64,000 nt of DNA from Mixta theicola (GCF_002895925.1 NZ_NWUO01000001.1:124001-188000); one strand, 5' to 3'. Counted from the stretch's first letter, positions 14,989-27,436 are shown. Numbers and translations are program-made. Notes: a model not told the origin generated them from the letters alone.

Positions 14989-15012
14989 AGGCGAGCCGAA
15001 GCTCGCCTTTGC
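14989..15012 (-). terminator. ptsG terminator
   Basis: On the minus strand GGCGAGC-TTCG-GCTCGCC is followed by TTTTTT, starting about 20 bases after the ptsG stop. It marks the right edge of the accessory segment. Confidence 0.85.
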
Positions 15013-15027
15013 TGTGTGCATCAGTGA

Positions 15028-16461
15028 TTAGCTGTTGCGAATATAGTCATCCATTTCGGTTTTCAGGTTATCGGACTTGGTGCCGAAGATAGCCTGTACG
15101 CCGGAACCTGCCACTACCACACCGGCAGCGCCCAGTTTTTTCAGGCCAGCCTGATCCACTTTGGATACGTCGGCCACGCTAACGCGCAGACGGGTAATAC
15201 AGGCATCAAGGTTAGTGATGTTCTCTTTACCACCAAACGCGGTTACCAGGTTTGCCGCCATTTCGTTTGCTGTACCGGTTGACTGCTCAGTGGTGGTTTC
15301 TTCACGGCCCGGCGTTTTCAGGTCCAGCTTCGCGATCAGCACGCGGAAGATGGTGTAGTAAATCAGACCGTAGATGATACCGATAATCGGGAACAGCCAG
15401 ATTTTGCTGCTGTTGCCGCTCAGCACGATAAAGTCGATCAGACCGTGTGAGAAACTGGTGCCGTCACGCATGCCAAGCAGGATACAGATCGGGAAGGCCA
15501 GACCTGCCAGGATGGCGTGAATTCCGTACAGAATCGGCGCAACGAACATGAAAGAGAACTCGATCGGCTCGGTGATGCCGGTCAGGAACGAGGTCAGTGC
15601 GGCGGAGATCATGATACCGCCCACTTTCGCACGGTTCTCTGGTTTCGCAGAGTGCCAGATAGCGATAGCGGCTGCCGGCAGACCATACATTTTGAACAGG
15701 AAGCCGCCGGAAAGTTTGCCCGCGGTCGGGTCACCTGCCATATAGCGTGGAATATCGCCGTGGAATACCTGCCCTGCTGCGTTAGTGAACTCACCAATCT
15801 GCATCTGGAAAGGAACGTTCCAGATATGATGCAGGCCGAACGGCACCAGCGAACGTTCAATCACGCCGTAGAGACCAAAGGCCACAACCGGGTTCTGATA
15901 GGCCGCCCACTGGGAGAAGTCCTGGATCGCGCTGCCAATCGGCGGCCAGATAAAGGAAAGGATAACGCCCAGAATAATCGCCGCCATACCTGAAATAATC
16001 GGTACGAAACGTTTACCGGCAAAGAAGCCCAGATATTCAGGCAGCTTGATGCGGTAGAAGCGGTTAAACATATAGGCGGCGATGGAACCGGCAATAATGC
16101 CGCCCAGCACGCCGGTATCCGCCAGGTGTTTAGCAGTAATCTCTTCCGCCGGTAAATGCAGCACCAGCGGTGCGACGACCGCCATGGTTTTCACCATGAT
16201 GCCGTAAGCGACAACGGCTGCCAGCGCCGAAACGCCGTCGTTATTGGTAAAGCCTAACGCCACGCCGATGGCGAAGATTAACGGCATATTGGCGAACACC
16301 GATCCGCCCGCTTCCGCCATTACATGTGAAACAACGGCAGGCAGCCAGGAAAAGTTTGCCGAGCCGACACCCAATAAAATACCGGCAATCGGCAGGACCG
16401 ACACCGGTAGCATGAGCGATTTACCGACCTTTTGCAGGTTTGCAAATGCGTTCTTAAACAT
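15028..16461 (-). CDS. ptsG: PTS glucose transporter EIICB-Glc
   Basis: Glucose uptake and phosphorylation at the inner membrane. 477 aa, as in E. coli. The membrane EIIC domain (about residues 1-380) includes [17 protein letters not shown] and the substrate-binding ITEPIEFSF; the EIIB domain (about 400-477) carries the phosphorylated Cys in [10 protein letters not shown]. It is monocistronic, ending at a strong terminator. The upstream region shows an SgrS pairing site, a CRP site and an Mlc-like palindrome, so glucose-dependent transcription and sugar-phosphate-stress RNA control are probably conserved. Confidence 0.97.
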   Translation of the reverse strand: MFKNAFANLQKVGKSLMLPVSVLPIAGILLGVGSANFSWLPAVVSHVMAEAGGSVFANMPLIFAIGVALGFTNNDGVSALAAVVAYGIMVKTMAVVAPLVLHLPAEEITAKHLADTGVLGGIIAGSIAAYMFNRFYRIKLPEYLGFFAGKRFVPIISGMAAIILGVILSFIWPPIGSAIQDFSQWAAYQNPVVAFGLYGVIERSLVPFGLHHIWNVPFQMQIGEFTNAAGQVFHGDIPRYMAGDPTAGKLSGGFLFKMYGLPAAAIAIWHSAKPENRAKVGGIMISAALTSFLTGITEPIEFSFMFVAPILYGIHAILAGLAFPICILLGMRDGTSFSHGLIDFIVLSGNSSKIWLFPIIGIIYGLIYYTIFRVLIAKLDLKTPGREETTTEQSTGTANEMAANLVTAFGGKENITNLDACITRLRVSVADVSKVDQAGLKKLGAAGVVVAGSGVQAIFGTKSDNLKTEMDDYIRNS

Positions 16462-16470
16462 ATTGTGGAA

Positions 16471-16486
16471 CTCCTGAGTATGAGTG
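16471..16486 (-). promoter_or_regulatory. SgrS sRNA pairing site over the ptsG ribosome-binding site
   Basis: The mRNA reads CACTCATACTCAGGAG just before the ptsG start. It differs little from the E. coli target CACCCATACTCAGGAG that pairs with SgrS, and it covers the SD. Base-pairing partner not in this window. Confidence 0.65.
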
Positions 16487-16559
16487 CTTTTAATCGCGTG
16501 GTACGCGTGGCAAAAGAGGGAGGATCTTCTGCCTTTGGAGCTTGTTAAGGCCCTCTGGA

Positions 16560-16583
16560 TTTATTACGAAGAGTAAAATAAAT
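16560..16583 (-). promoter_or_regulatory. Candidate Mlc operator of ptsG
   Basis: An imperfect palindrome TTTATTAC-GAAGA-GTAAAATAAA. It lies about seven bases upstream of the start predicted from the CRP site spacing, similar to the promoter-proximal Mlc site of E. coli ptsG. Confidence 0.45.
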
Positions 16584-16596
16584 CGGTTCTGTTTTG

Positions 16597-16612
16597 TTTG
16601 ATACCTGTCACG
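16597..16612 (-). promoter_or_regulatory. Candidate CRP site of ptsG
   Basis: Minus strand CGTGA-CAGGTA-TCAAA matches TGTGA-N6-TCACA at eight of ten positions. If it is centred at -40.5 as in E. coli, transcription starts near 16564. Confidence 0.5.
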
Positions 16613-16749
16613 TTTCGCCCATCAGTCGGCTAAGCTTTAGGTCATTTTTTATTGCTTTGCCATCTTTTGCGCAGAAAAAACCGTAAGCGCAGCGTTTTTG
16701 GCGCTGCACTTTACAATCTTAAAGGATTAATTACGAGCTCTAAAAAAAC

Positions 16750-17550
16750 TCACACCGGCGTATCGGTCAGCCGTGACAGCGGGACGTGGAAAAGATTAGA
16801 AAAGTTTTGCGTGGTGGCCTGCGCCAGGGTTTCCAGATCCACCCCCTTCAGCACTGCCATATACTCCGCCACATCGCGGGTAAACGCAGGCTGGTTCTCT
16901 TTTCCGCGATGCGGCACTGGCGCAAGGTAAGGTGAATCCGTTTCCACCAGCATACGATCCAGCGGAACATAGCGCGCTGCGTCGCGTAACGCTTCAGCAT
17001 TGCGGAAAGTTACGATGCCGGAAAAGGAGATATAAAAACCCATATCCAGCAGTTTAGCTGCGGTTTCACGATCTTCAGTAAAGCAGTGCAGCACACCGCG
17101 ACACTCTTCCGCCCGTTCTTCTTGCAGAATCGCCAGCGTATCTTCACGCGCATCGCGCGTATGAACAATAACCGGCTTGTTCAGTTTACGACCCACGCGG
17201 ATATGTTCGCGGAAAGAAGCCTGCTGACGCGCCCTGGTTTCCTGCTGATAGTAGTAATCCAGCCCGGTTTCACCCAGCGCAATAACGCGAGGATCGGCGG
17301 CCAGCTGCGCCAGCTCAGCGAAATCCCACTCTTCTTCCTGATTCAGAGGATGTACGCCGCAGGACCAGGCAACGTTAGGCCGGTCGCCCAGCAGCTGCGC
17401 CATAGCTTTGAACCCCGGCAGCGTGGTAGCAACCGCCAGCATAAATTTGACGTCGCGCGCGGCGGCTTTGGCCAGCACATCGTCCACGTCTTTATGCAGC
17501 GTCTCATAATTCAGACCATCAAGATGGCAGTGGGAATCAACTAAAAACAT
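16750..17550 (-). CDS. ycfH: TatD-family metal-dependent hydrolase YcfH
   Basis: 266 aa TIM-barrel metallohydrolase. The metal ligands are visible in DSHCHLD (5-11), GETGLDYYY (Glu), VHTRDA (His), LHCFTED (His) and [10 protein letters not shown] (Asp). The E. coli homologue has D-aminoacyl-tRNA deacylase/DNase-type relatives, and its substrate is uncertain. It is the last gene of pabC-mltG-tmk-holB-ycfH, 14 bases after holB. Confidence 0.93.
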   Translation of the reverse strand: MFLVDSHCHLDGLNYETLHKDVDDVLAKAAARDVKFMLAVATTLPGFKAMAQLLGDRPNVAWSCGVHPLNQEEEWDFAELAQLAADPRVIALGETGLDYYYQQETRARQQASFREHIRVGRKLNKPVIVHTRDAREDTLAILQEERAEECRGVLHCFTEDRETAAKLLDMGFYISFSGIVTFRNAEALRDAARYVPLDRMLVETDSPYLAPVPHRGKENQPAFTRDVAEYMAVLKGVDLETLAQATTQNFSNLFHVPLSRLTDTPV

Positions 17551-17564
17551 AACAACTCTCTTTG

Positions 17565-18563
17565 TTAATCAGCCAGCGATGTCGCCGCTGGTCTGAGCAA
17601 GGTTTCCCAGTTTAATAACTGTTCGGTTAGCAACAGCTCACGGTTGACCGCAACGATATGCATTAAACGCTCCCGGCACAGCAGCCATTGCCGCAGGCTT
17701 TTATCCAGCGCGGCAGCCGGTAAACGCTGCGCCAGCTGGGTAATCAGCGCGGGTTGATCAATGTTGGCAATAAACCGATCTCCGCTGTGCTGCCATTTCA
17801 GCGCGTCCGTCAGCAGCGAGGCCAGCCAGCCGATCCTTTCGGCGACGTTATCATGATTAAGCTGCGGCAACAGCGTAAGCACATCGCCCGCCAACGCGCT
17901 GGCCAGCGTAGCGCATAACGCCTGACGCTGTTCCCAGTTCTGCTTATCAAGCAACGCCAGCGCGGCGGCAGGTGCGCCGCTGCTCAGGCGCAGCGCGGTT
18001 AACATCGCTTCATGAGAACCCGCATTCTGCTTTTGTAACCAGCCAAGGCTTTGCGCCTCGTCGGGCGGCGTCAGATGCAACCGCAGGCAACGGCTGCGCA
18101 GCGTGGGCAACAGTCTTGACGGCTCTGCGCTGCTCAGAAAAAACCAACTGTTCTGCGGTGGCTCTTCCAGCGTTTTTAACAGGGCGTTAGCCGCCGCTTC
18201 CGTCAGCTGCCCCGCATCGGGCAGCCACACCACTTTCGCGCCGCCCTGCTGGGCATGGTGAAATAGCGTCTCGTTAACGTCGCGCACCGCATCAATCCCC
18301 AGCGCGCTTTTACCCTTTTCCGCCGCCAGCCGATGCCAGTCAGGATGCGTACCCGCCATCATCAATTGACAGCCGTGGCAGTGACCGCAGCTTTTTTGCC
18401 CGTCGCGCCGCTGGCACAACAGCCAGCGACTTACCGCCCAGATTAACGCGGCGTCGCCCATGCCCGGCAATGCCTGTACCAGCACGGCATGATGCGCCCG
18501 ACCAGCCTGTTGCTGAGCAATAAGCTGGCGGTAGACAGGATTAAGCCACGGATACCAGTTCAT
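17565..18563 (-). CDS. holB: DNA polymerase III subunit delta'
   Basis: Clamp-loader subunit, 332 aa. N-terminal AAA+-like domain with a degenerate P-loop ([13 protein letters not shown]), the Zn-binding cluster C...CGHCHGC (about residues 50-65), [16 protein letters not shown] and the SRC motif (LRSRCLRL). The start ATG overlaps the tmk stop by one base, indicating coupling. Confidence 0.95.
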   Translation of the reverse strand: MNWYPWLNPVYRQLIAQQQAGRAHHAVLVQALPGMGDAALIWAVSRWLLCQRRDGQKSCGHCHGCQLMMAGTHPDWHRLAAEKGKSALGIDAVRDVNETLFHHAQQGGAKVVWLPDAGQLTEAAANALLKTLEEPPQNSWFFLSSAEPSRLLPTLRSRCLRLHLTPPDEAQSLGWLQKQNAGSHEAMLTALRLSSGAPAAALALLDKQNWEQRQALCATLASALAGDVLTLLPQLNHDNVAERIGWLASLLTDALKWQHSGDRFIANIDQPALITQLAQRLPAAALDKSLRQWLLCRERLMHIVAVNRELLLTEQLLNWETLLRPAATSLAD

Positions 18564-19195
18564 TATTTTTGCTCCACCAGCCAGGCTTGCAGCACCTTTT
18601 TTAGTGACGTTGTCACTTGCTCCAGCGGCTGGCTGGCATCAATGGTTTTAATTGACGCATCGCTGGCCGCCAGCTCCTGATAACGCTGGCGGGTACGCGT
18701 GAAGAAGTTCAGCGACTCTTGTTCGATGCGATCCAGCTCGCCGCGTGCACGTGCGCGTTGTAGGCCAATTTCCGGCGTAACATCAAGGTAAAGCGTCAGG
18801 TGGGGGCGAAACTCGCCCAGCACGGCGTCGCGTAGCGTCTGCATTAACTGCTGATCAATGCCGCGTCCGCCGCCCTGATAAGCCTGCGAAGAGAGATCGT
18901 GGCGATCGCCCACTACCCACGCGCCACGCGCCAGCGCCGGTTTGATTACCGTTTCGACCAGCTGTACACGGGCGGCGTACAGCATCAGCAGTTCGGCTTT
19001 ATCCGTTATCTTTTCGCCTTCTAGCCCCTGCTTGATAAGATCGCGCAGCTTCTCTGCCAGCGGCGTACCGCCCGGCTCGCGGGTAAAGACAATATCGGTA
19101 ATACCCTGTTCGCGTAGCTGCCCGACAATGCAGTCGCGTGCGGTGGTTTTGCCTGCGCCTTCCAGCCCTTCAATCACAATAAACTTAGCGTTCAT
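18563..19195 (-). CDS. tmk: Thymidylate kinase
   Basis: dTMP to dTDP kinase, 210 aa. P-loop [11 protein letters not shown] (9-19), the DR-x-H motif [17 protein letters not shown], and the LID region [12 protein letters not shown]. It begins inside the 3' end of mltG (11-base overlap) and overlaps holB by one base. Confidence 0.97.
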   Translation of the reverse strand: MNAKFIVIEGLEGAGKTTARDCIVGQLREQGITDIVFTREPGGTPLAEKLRDLIKQGLEGEKITDKAELLMLYAARVQLVETVIKPALARGAWVVGDRHDLSSQAYQGGGRGIDQQLMQTLRDAVLGEFRPHLTLYLDVTPEIGLQRARARGELDRIEQESLNFFTRTRQRYQELAASDASIKTIDASQPLEQVTTSLKKVLQAWLVEQK

Positions 19196-20207
19196 TTTTT
19201 TCCTTCATGGTCATACGCCAGGCCTGCACGGCCCGGTTATGGCTGGCCAGGTTGGTAGTAAAGGTATGTCCGCCCTTACCGTCGGCGACAAAATAGAGAT
19301 AATTACTTTTTACCGGATGAGCAGCGGCCTCAAGTGAGGCTTTTCCCGGCAACGCAATCGGCCCCGGCGGCAGCCCATTGATGGTATAGGTGTTATAAGC
19401 CGTCGGCGCTTCCAGATCTTTACGCGTCAGCGTGCCGTTATAGCTATCGCCCATCCCGTAAATTACCGTCGGATCGGTTTGCAGACGCATCCCAACCCGC
19501 AGGCGGTTAATAAACACCGAGGCGACTTTGGTGCGTTCGTCACTGACCGCCGTCTCTTTTTCAATAATAGAAGCCATGGTTACTAAATCATTGGGCGTTT
19601 TATAGGGTAAATCAGGCATACGGTTTTGCCAGGTTTTTGCCACTTCCGCCTTCATGCGCTGATGCGCGCGCCGCAGCAGTGCCACGTCGCTGGTATTGGC
19701 GGTATACAGCCAGGTATCCGGCCAGAGCCAGCCCTCAAGATTCTCTCCCTCTTTCAGCTTCAGCGCCGCCGCGACCGTTTCTGGCCGATCGTCTTTCAAC
19801 GTATGCCTGATCCAGGGCGAGCTACGTAGCGCCTGAAGCACATCCTGTAGCCGTGTGCCTTCGGTAAAGCGTACCGGGAACTGTGCCTCTTTGCCGCTGG
19901 CCAGCAGCGCCAGCAGTTGGCGCACGCTCATGCCAGCCTCCAGACGATAGGTTCCCGCCTTGAATTTTGCCAGCTCCGGCTCCAGCCTCAGCAGCGCGCC
20001 AAACCACGGCGTCGGCTTAATAATATGCTGGCTTTCCAGCTGAGCTGCCAGCGCAAGGCGGCCCGTACCGGCCGGCAGGGTGAAAATCTTTTCCTGGTTA
20101 ATGGTTAACGGCGAAGCGGCAAACTGACGCACCTGCCAGTAACACACGGCGACAGCGGCGGCTAACAGCAGCGCCACGGCAGCCAAAATTTTTATTTTTC
20201 GGGTCAT
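19185..20207 (-). CDS. mltG: Endolytic murein transglycosylase MltG (YceG)
   Basis: Inner-membrane lytic transglycosylase that cuts nascent glycan strands. 340 aa with one N-terminal helix (about 5-23, [17 protein letters not shown]). It has a LysM-like part, then the YceG catalytic domain with [10 protein letters not shown] (catalytic Glu), [21 protein letters not shown] and [18 protein letters not shown]. Start ATG 20207 gives the E. coli length; the longer open frame upstream overlaps nothing conserved. pabC ends 13 bases upstream. Confidence 0.95.
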   Translation of the reverse strand: MTRKIKILAAVALLLAAAVAVCYWQVRQFAASPLTINQEKIFTLPAGTGRLALAAQLESQHIIKPTPWFGALLRLEPELAKFKAGTYRLEAGMSVRQLLALLASGKEAQFPVRFTEGTRLQDVLQALRSSPWIRHTLKDDRPETVAAALKLKEGENLEGWLWPDTWLYTANTSDVALLRRAHQRMKAEVAKTWQNRMPDLPYKTPNDLVTMASIIEKETAVSDERTKVASVFINRLRVGMRLQTDPTVIYGMGDSYNGTLTRKDLEAPTAYNTYTINGLPPGPIALPGKASLEAAAHPVKSNYLYFVADGKGGHTFTTNLASHNRAVQAWRMTMKEKNER

Positions 20208-20220
20208 GATTAATCCATTA

Positions 20221-21024
20221 TTAACAATCTGGCAGCAGCAGCTGATATAGCGTACGGGATTGATAATGCCAGCTGTCAATCTGCCGTACCGGCAGCAACG
20301 GCATCAACGCATTAGAGATAAACACCTCATCCGCATCCGCCAGCGTTTGCGGCTGTGCCCGCACCGGCTGGCAGACGTAGCCGTGCCGCCGCGCCAGCGC
20401 GATGATCCGCCTGCGCATAATCCCATCGACGCCTGCGCCGCTAATTATGGGCGTGAACAGCTGATTTTCTTTGCGCCAGAATAAATTAGCCGCACAGCAT
20501 TCCACCAGCTTACCCTCAGTGTCAAGCACCAGCGCCTCATCGGCCCCGCTCTGCTCAAGCTGTGTGCGGATCAGCACCTGTTCCAGCCGGTTAAGGTGTT
20601 TGATCCCGGCAAGCTGGGGATTAATGCCAAGGCGCACCGGGCTGGTCGTCAGGCGAACGCCGCTTTCACGCAGCGCAGCATAGTGCCCCGGCGCGGCAAA
20701 AAGCATAATAATGCGTACCGGTTGTTGGCATCCGGCTCCGCTGTAGCCTCGCCCGCCTGAACCGCGCGACAGTATTACTTTCAGCACGCCTTCAGCTTGC
20801 TGCCAGCTTGCTGCCGCGCTCAGCATTTCCTGTTTTAATAAATGCCAGTCAACGCCGTAGATCATAAGCACGGAAGCGGCTTCCTCCAGACGCTGAAGGT
20901 GCGCCTCCAGCCAGGCTATTTTGCCCTGCAGCAGGCGCGCCGTGGTAAAACAACCATCGCCGTAGTGTAAAGCGCGATCGCTAACCGCTATCTGCTGTTG
21001 ACGCTCTCCGTTAATCCAAATCAT
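20221..21024 (-). CDS. pabC: Aminodeoxychorismate lyase PabC
   Basis: PLP enzyme of folate synthesis making 4-aminobenzoate and pyruvate from aminodeoxychorismate. 267 aa. The PLP Lys lies in [35 protein letters not shown] and [11 protein letters not shown] are fold-type IV signatures. Start ATG 21024 yields [10 protein letters not shown], the usual N-terminus; the upstream extension is not conserved. It follows the fabF terminator. Confidence 0.94.
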   Translation of the reverse strand: MIWINGERQQQIAVSDRALHYGDGCFTTARLLQGKIAWLEAHLQRLEEAASVLMIYGVDWHLLKQEMLSAAASWQQAEGVLKVILSRGSGGRGYSGAGCQQPVRIIMLFAAPGHYAALRESGVRLTTSPVRLGINPQLAGIKHLNRLEQVLIRTQLEQSGADEALVLDTEGKLVECCAANLFWRKENQLFTPIISGAGVDGIMRRRIIALARRHGYVCQPVRAQPQTLADADEVFISNALMPLLPVRQIDSWHYQSRTLYQLLLPDC

Positions 21025-21114
21025 TTGCACGCTCGTTTTCTGACGATATTGGCTTAAGCTTACCGATCTGACGTTCAGGTTACACTGCTGAGCCGTTCGG
21101 AATAGTCCAGATGT

Positions 21115-21137
21115 AAAAAAGGCCCGCAAAGCGGGCC
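21115..21137 (-). terminator. fabF terminator
   Basis: GGCCCGC-TTT-GCGGGCC followed by TTTTTT on the minus strand, about 20 bases after the fabF stop. Confidence 0.85.
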
Positions 21138-21156
21138 TTAAATAGCGATGATGCCG

Positions 21157-22428
<1,272 letters not shown>

Positions 22429-22483
22429 CTATGTGGGACGGATAAAAACTCAGGCGGTCGAGCGACCGCCTGATGATAGTTCA

Positions 22484-22720
22484 TTAGGCCTGATGGCTAT
22501 TGATGTAATCAATGGCAGCCTGAACGGTAGTGATCTTCTCAGCTTCTTCGTCCGGAATCTCAGTATCAAACTCTTCTTCCAGAGCCATTACCAGCTCAAC
22601 GGTATCAAGAGAATCAGCGCCAAGATCTTCAACGAAAGATTTTTCGTTGGTGACTTCTTCCTGCTTAACGCCAAGCTGCTCGGAGATGATTTTCTTAACG
22701 CGTTCTTCGATAGTGCTCAT
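22484..22720 (-). CDS. acpP: Acyl carrier protein
   Basis: 78 aa acidic carrier, essentially the E. coli sequence. The phosphopantetheine Ser is in [18 protein letters not shown]. Start ATG 22720 ([10 protein letters not shown]); the open frame continues upstream through the intergenic space but is not conserved. 154 bases separate it from fabG, enough for its own promoter. Confidence 0.98.
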   Translation of the reverse strand: MSTIEERVKKIISEQLGVKQEEVTNEKSFVEDLGADSLDTVELVMALEEEFDTEIPDEEAEKITTVQAAIDYINSHQA

Positions 22721-22874
22721 ACTATTAAATTTCCTATCAAAACTCGCTTTCGCGATGGTTTTCGTAGTGTATAAAAAGTTGGAAAAGATGCAACTCAATC
22801 CCGGCTGGTCCAACCACGATTTCACGCTATTTTGCGGCTATTACCGCAATTAACGCAAATAATTTTCGTAATTA

Positions 22875-23609
22875 TCAGACCATGTACATTCCGCCATTGA
22901 CATGCAGCGTCTCACCGGTGATGTACGCTGCCTCGTCAGAGGCTAAAAATGCAACGGCATTGGCGATTTCCTGCGCGTCGCCAAGACGACCTGCAGGGAC
23001 TTCGGCCAGGATGCCAGCGCGCTGATCGTCGCTCAACGCACGCGTCATGTCGGTTTCAATGAAACCAGGAGCCACGACGTTAACGGTAATACCACGTGAC
23101 GCAACTTCGCGCGCCAGTGACTTGCTGAAGCCGATCAAACCCGCTTTTGCTGCCGCGTAGTTTGCCTGGCCCGCATTACCCATGGTACCAACAACGGAAC
23201 CGATGGTAATGATACGGCCCACACGTTTTTTCATCATGGCACGCATAACCGCTTTAGATAAGCGGAAAACGGAGGTCAGATTGGTGTCCAGAATCGACTG
23301 CCACTCTTCGTCCTTCATGCGCATCAGGAGATTATCACGCGTAATGCCAGCATTATTGACTAAAATATCCACCTCGCCAAATTCGGCACGGATATTTTCC
23401 AGTACGCTTTCAATTGACGCCGGATCGGTAACGTTCAGCAGCAAACCTTTACCGCTGTCTCCCAGGTAGGCGCTAATCGCGTCCGCACCGCTCTGGCTGG
23501 TTGCCGTGCCAATCACTTTCGCACCGCGTGCCGCCAGCGTTTCCGCAATAGCGCGACCGATACCGCGGCTGGCGCCGGTTACCAGGGCAATTTTTCCTTC
23601 GAAGCTCAT
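22875..23609 (-). CDS. fabG: 3-oxoacyl-ACP reductase
   Basis: NADPH-dependent SDR enzyme of fatty-acid elongation, 244 aa. Cofactor motif TGASRGIGRAIA (12-23), NNAGITRDNL, catalytic Ser in IGSVVG and YAAAKAG (Tyr, Lys). It lies 12 bases after fabD. Confidence 0.98.
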   Translation of the reverse strand: MSFEGKIALVTGASRGIGRAIAETLAARGAKVIGTATSQSGADAISAYLGDSGKGLLLNVTDPASIESVLENIRAEFGEVDILVNNAGITRDNLLMRMKDEEWQSILDTNLTSVFRLSKAVMRAMMKKRVGRIITIGSVVGTMGNAGQANYAAAKAGLIGFSKSLAREVASRGITVNVVAPGFIETDMTRALSDDQRAGILAEVPAGRLGDAQEIANAVAFLASDEAAYITGETLHVNGGMYMV

Positions 23610-23621
23610 TTTTATCCTCTG

Positions 23622-24551
23622 TTATTGTTCAAGCGCCGCTGCCAGACTGGCGGGATCGTTTACCGCCGAGGCCGTCAGGGTGTCAACAATACGTTTAGAC
23701 AGGCCCGTCAGGACTTTACCCGGACCGACTTCCAGCAGCGAGGTCACGCCCTGCGCCGCCATAAATTCCACGCATTCAGTCCAGCGTACCGGGCTGTAGA
23801 GCTGACGTACCAGCGCGCTGCGAATCGCTTCTGGCGAAGTTTCGCATTTTACATCAACATTATTAACCACCGGCAAGGCTGGCGCGTTAAATGTAATATT
23901 TTCCAGCGCGACTGCCAGTTTATCTGCTGCAGGCTTCATCAGCGCACAGTGAGACGGCACGCTTACCGGCAGCGGCAGCGCACGTTTTGCGCCGGCGGCT
24001 TTACAGGCTGCGCCCGCACGTTCAACCGCTTCTTTATGGCCTGCAATCACTACCTGGCCCGGCGAGTTAAAGTTCACCGGCGACACAACCTGCCCCTGCG
24101 CGGCCTCTTCACAGGCCTGCTGAATGGCGGCATCGTCAAGGCCGATAATCGCCTGCATCGCGCCGGTACCGGCCGGTACCGCTTCCTGCATCAGTTTCCC
24201 GCGCAGCTCGACCAGTTTGATCGCTTCGGCAAAATCCAGCACGCCAGCACACACCAGCGCGGAATATTCGCCCAGACTGTGTCCGGCCATCATGCCCGGC
24301 GTCTTACCGCCCTTTTGCTGCCACAGGCGGAAAAGAGCAACCGAGGCGGCCAGCAGCGCAGGCTGCGTTTGCCAGGTTTTATTTAATTCTTCCGCTGGAC
24401 CCTGCTGCGTCAGCTGCCAAAGATCGTAACCCAACGCATCGGAAGCTTCTTTAAAGGTGGCTTCGACAATCGGATTGTCCGCAGCCAGCTCAGCCAGCAT
24501 GCCAACGGTTTGCGAACCCTGACCTGGGAAAACCATTGCAAATTGCGTCAT
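23622..24551 (-). CDS. fabD: Malonyl-CoA:ACP transacylase
   Basis: 309 aa. Start FPGQGSQTVGM, nucleophile GHSLGEYSAL (Ser about 92), and the His-containing VSVPSHCALM. It transfers malonyl groups to AcpP for FabH and FabF. 15 bases after fabH. Confidence 0.98.
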   Translation of the reverse strand: MTQFAMVFPGQGSQTVGMLAELAADNPIVEATFKEASDALGYDLWQLTQQGPAEELNKTWQTQPALLAASVALFRLWQQKGGKTPGMMAGHSLGEYSALVCAGVLDFAEAIKLVELRGKLMQEAVPAGTGAMQAIIGLDDAAIQQACEEAAQGQVVSPVNFNSPGQVVIAGHKEAVERAGAACKAAGAKRALPLPVSVPSHCALMKPAADKLAVALENITFNAPALPVVNNVDVKCETSPEAIRSALVRQLYSPVRWTECVEFMAAQGVTSLLEVGPGKVLTGLSKRIVDTLTASAVNDPASLAAALEQ

Positions 24552-24566
24552 CTTTTGTTCCTTCGG

Positions 24567-25520
24567 TTAAAAACGAACCAGAGCCGAGCCCCAGGTGAAT
24601 CCACCACCAAAGGCTTCCAGCAGAACCAGCTGGCCCGGCTTAATACGCCCATCGCGCACCGCTTCATCCAGCGCAGCCGGTACGGAAGCAGCGGAAGTAT
24701 TGCCATGACGATCGAGCGTAATGACGACTTTATCCATGCCCATACCCAGCTTTTTCGCTGTGGCGCTAATAATGCGCAGGTTAGCCTGATGCGGCACCAG
24801 CCAGTCGATTTCGGCACGCTCAAGGTTATTGGCCGCCAGCGTCTCATCAACGATATGCGCCAGTTCGGTCACGGCGACCTTAAACACTTCGTTACCGGAC
24901 ATGGTGAGATAGGCTGGCTGATCCTGCTGCGCACGGTTCTGATAAGGCAGCGTCAGCAGCTGACCGTAGCGGCCATCGGCGTGTAGATGAGTAGAAATAA
25001 TGCCAGGCTCTTCGCTGGCGGAAAGCACGACGGCGCCCGCGCCATCGCCAAACAGAATAATCGTGCCGCGATCGCTGGGATCGATCGTGCGCGCCAGCAC
25101 ATCGGCGCCAATCACCAGCGCATGTTTTACCGCGCCGTTTTTAATGTATTGATCGGCAACGCTCAGGCCATAGGTAAAGCCGGCGCAGGCGGCTGCCAGA
25201 TCGAAGGCCGCGCAGTCTTTGATTTCCAGCATATTCTGGATCATACAGGCTGAGCTGGGGAATGCATGGCTGCCTGAGGTGGTGGCAACAATAATCAGTC
25301 CGATATCGTCTTTATCAACGCCCGCCATTTCCAGCGCGCGCCCGGCGGCCTGAAATCCCATCGTAGCAACGGTTTCGTCGGGGGCGGCAATACGTCGTTC
25401 ACGAATGCCGGTACGAGTAACAATCCACTCGTCCGAGGTATCCACCATTTTTTCCAGATCGGCGTTAGTCCGCACCTGAGCGGGCAGATAGCTGCCCGTA
25501 CCGATTATTTTGGTATACAT
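24567..25520 (-). CDS. fabH: 3-oxoacyl-ACP synthase III (KAS III)
   Basis: Initiates fatty-acid synthesis from acetyl-CoA and malonyl-ACP. 317 aa. Catalytic Cys in [13 protein letters not shown] (about 112), His in [11 protein letters not shown] and Asn in [10 protein letters not shown]. It is six bases after plsX and probably translated from the same message. Confidence 0.98.
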   Translation of the reverse strand: MYTKIIGTGSYLPAQVRTNADLEKMVDTSDEWIVTRTGIRERRIAAPDETVATMGFQAAGRALEMAGVDKDDIGLIIVATTSGSHAFPSSACMIQNMLEIKDCAAFDLAAACAGFTYGLSVADQYIKNGAVKHALVIGADVLARTIDPSDRGTIILFGDGAGAVVLSASEEPGIISTHLHADGRYGQLLTLPYQNRAQQDQPAYLTMSGNEVFKVAVTELAHIVDETLAANNLERAEIDWLVPHQANLRIISATAKKLGMGMDKVVITLDRHGNTSAASVPAALDEAVRDGRIKPGQLVLLEAFGGGFTWGSALVRF

Positions 25521-25526
25521 GTCCGC

Positions 25527-26561
25527 TCAATCACTCCTGGCTAATACAGCCTTTAAGCGCGCGGCAATCCGCTCCGGGACTTGCCGCCGCACCGCCTGCT
25601 CTGCCTGTTCAATTGCTGCGGCAAAAGCGCGTTGGTTTGCCGCGCCGTGGCTCTTAATGACCGTGCCACGCAATCCTAACAGACAGGCGCCATTGTACTG
25701 GTCGGGGTTTAAATGACCGAAACGCTTAGCCAGACGTTTTTTAATCCAGCGCTTCAGCAGTTTCATCCACCACGCCCGCTTTTTACCTTCGCCTGATGGT
25801 TTCAACAGCGAAAGGAACATCCTTACCACGCCTTCCAGGGTTTTCAGCGTGACGTTGCCCACGAAACCGTCGCAAACCAGCACGTCAGTCTTACCGGTCA
25901 GCAGATCGTTACCCTCAAGGTAGCCGATATAATTAATTTGCGGCGATGCCCTGAGCTGTTCTGCGGCTTCACGAATCGAATTCAGCCCTTTGGTTTCTTC
26001 CTGGCCGATATTCAGCAATGCCACACGCGGTCGTTCAATAGCTAAGACTTCTTCCGCCATCACCGCCCCCATAATGGCAAACTGCACCAGCATGGTACTA
26101 TCAGACTCAACGTTAGCACCTAAATCCAGCACCAACGTATTACCGCGCTGCTGATTCGGCAACACGGTGGTTAACGCCGGGCGCTCAATGCCGTCCAGCG
26201 GTTTTAATAAAAGTTTCGCCAGCCCCATTAATGCGCCGGTATTACCCGCGCTCACGCAGGCCTGCGCCTTCCCTTCTTTAACCAACTCAAGCGCGATGCG
26301 CATAGAGCTACCGCGGCTGTGACGGATAGCCTGAGAAAGTTTGGCATCACTGGCGATAACCGATTCGGCAGGGATAACCTGCAGACGCCGTGTTACAGCG
26401 GAATCAGCTTTAGCAAGTAATGGCGTGATAGCGGCGGGATCGCCGATCAGAAGAAGCTGTAATTGCGAATGTAAGGCCAGTGCCTGCAAAGCTGCAGGCA
26501 CTGTCACGCAGGGACCGAAGTCCCCGCCCATAGCATCAATGGCCAGGGTCAAACGTGTCAA
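25527..26561 (-). CDS. plsX: Phosphate acyltransferase PlsX
   Basis: Forms acyl phosphate from acyl-ACP for PlsY. 344 aa; the E. coli protein has a somewhat longer C-terminal tail. It begins DAMGGDFGP and contains [28 protein letters not shown] and [15 protein letters not shown]. The start codon is TTG (26561), behind AAGG, giving the conserved N-terminus [13 protein letters not shown]. Confidence 0.96.
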   Translation of the reverse strand: MTRLTLAIDAMGGDFGPCVTVPAALQALALHSQLQLLLIGDPAAITPLLAKADSAVTRRLQVIPAESVIASDAKLSQAIRHSRGSSMRIALELVKEGKAQACVSAGNTGALMGLAKLLLKPLDGIERPALTTVLPNQQRGNTLVLDLGANVESDSTMLVQFAIMGAVMAEEVLAIERPRVALLNIGQEETKGLNSIREAAEQLRASPQINYIGYLEGNDLLTGKTDVLVCDGFVGNVTLKTLEGVVRMFLSLLKPSGEGKKRAWWMKLLKRWIKKRLAKRFGHLNPDQYNGACLLGLRGTVIKSHGAANQRAFAAAIEQAEQAVRRQVPERIAARLKAVLARSD

Positions 26562-26587
26562 AGTATCGCCTTGCGTTGCCGCAAGTA

Positions 26588-26758
26588 TTACTTAACGATG
26601 ACCTTGCGACCGCGGTAGTAGCCATCCGCAGTGATGTGGTGACGCAGATGAGTTTCGCCAGAAACTTTATCTACGGACAGAGTGGAAGTGGTCAGCGCAT
26701 CGTGAGAACGACGCATGCCACGCTTGGAACGGGTTGGTTTATTCTGTTGTACGGCCAT
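26588..26758 (-). CDS. rpmF: 50S ribosomal protein L32
   Basis: 56 aa basic protein, [20 protein letters not shown]...[20 protein letters not shown] 26758 is preceded by GGAGTAAGGTCC. It lies between yceD and plsX, the standard enterobacterial order. Confidence 0.97.
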   Translation of the reverse strand: MAVQQNKPTRSKRGMRRSHDALTTSTLSVDKVSGETHLRHHITADGYYRGRKVIVK

Positions 26759-26772
26759 GGACCTTACTCCTA

Positions 26773-27294
26773 TTACTTACGCTTTAAACTGGCTAATACG
26801 GCGAATGGGTTTGGTTTTTCCGCCTCTTCAGGCAGTTTGCCAAAGACCATGTCCGCGTCGGACACTTCACAGTGTTCAGAATCATGCACCGGAACTACAG
26901 GCAGGGCGAGGATAATTTCATCTTCAACCACCGCCAGCAGATCGATTTCACCGAAATCGTTGACTTCGATCGGCTCGTAGGCTTCCGGCAACGCATCAGC
27001 CTGCGCATCATCTGCGACAGGACTGAAGCAATACGTTACGTGAACCTGATGTGCAAACGGCTTGTTGCAGCGCTGGCAGCTCAGCGTGACGCTAACGTCA
27101 GCGGTTCCTTTCAGAACGGCCAGGCGCTGATTGTCAACGGCAAACGACATAACGCATTGCACATCACTGTCCACACTAACAACGGTATCGGCCACGCGCT
27201 CCACCTGTTCGGGCGTATACACGCCTTCATAGTCAAGGCGTTTTTGAGCGGCGCGAACCGGATCGATTGTCAGGGGTAATTTTACCTTTTGCAT
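26773..27294 (-). CDS. yceD: 23S rRNA accumulation protein YceD (DUF177)
   Basis: 173 aa. The DUF177 Cys motif [10 protein letters not shown] (about residues 70-79) and the acidic C-terminal half ([21 protein letters not shown]) define the family. It is needed for normal 23S rRNA levels in bacteria and plastids. First gene of the yceD-rpmF-plsX-fab transcript, 14 bases before rpmF. Confidence 0.94.
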   Translation of the reverse strand: MQKVKLPLTIDPVRAAQKRLDYEGVYTPEQVERVADTVVSVDSDVQCVMSFAVDNQRLAVLKGTADVSVTLSCQRCNKPFAHQVHVTYCFSPVADDAQADALPEAYEPIEVNDFGEIDLLAVVEDEIILALPVVPVHDSEHCEVSDADMVFGKLPEEAEKPNPFAVLASLKRK

Positions 27295-27436
27295 AGGGCG
27301 CGCATATTAACTTTGTAACGACAGAGAGTCAAAGAAAAAGGCTGTTTAACAGCATCTTTCACTTGGTATTCGCATCCAGTGCGGCGAACAGTTTAAAATG
27401 TCCGCATCCGATTCGCTATATTTTAACTGAAAAATT

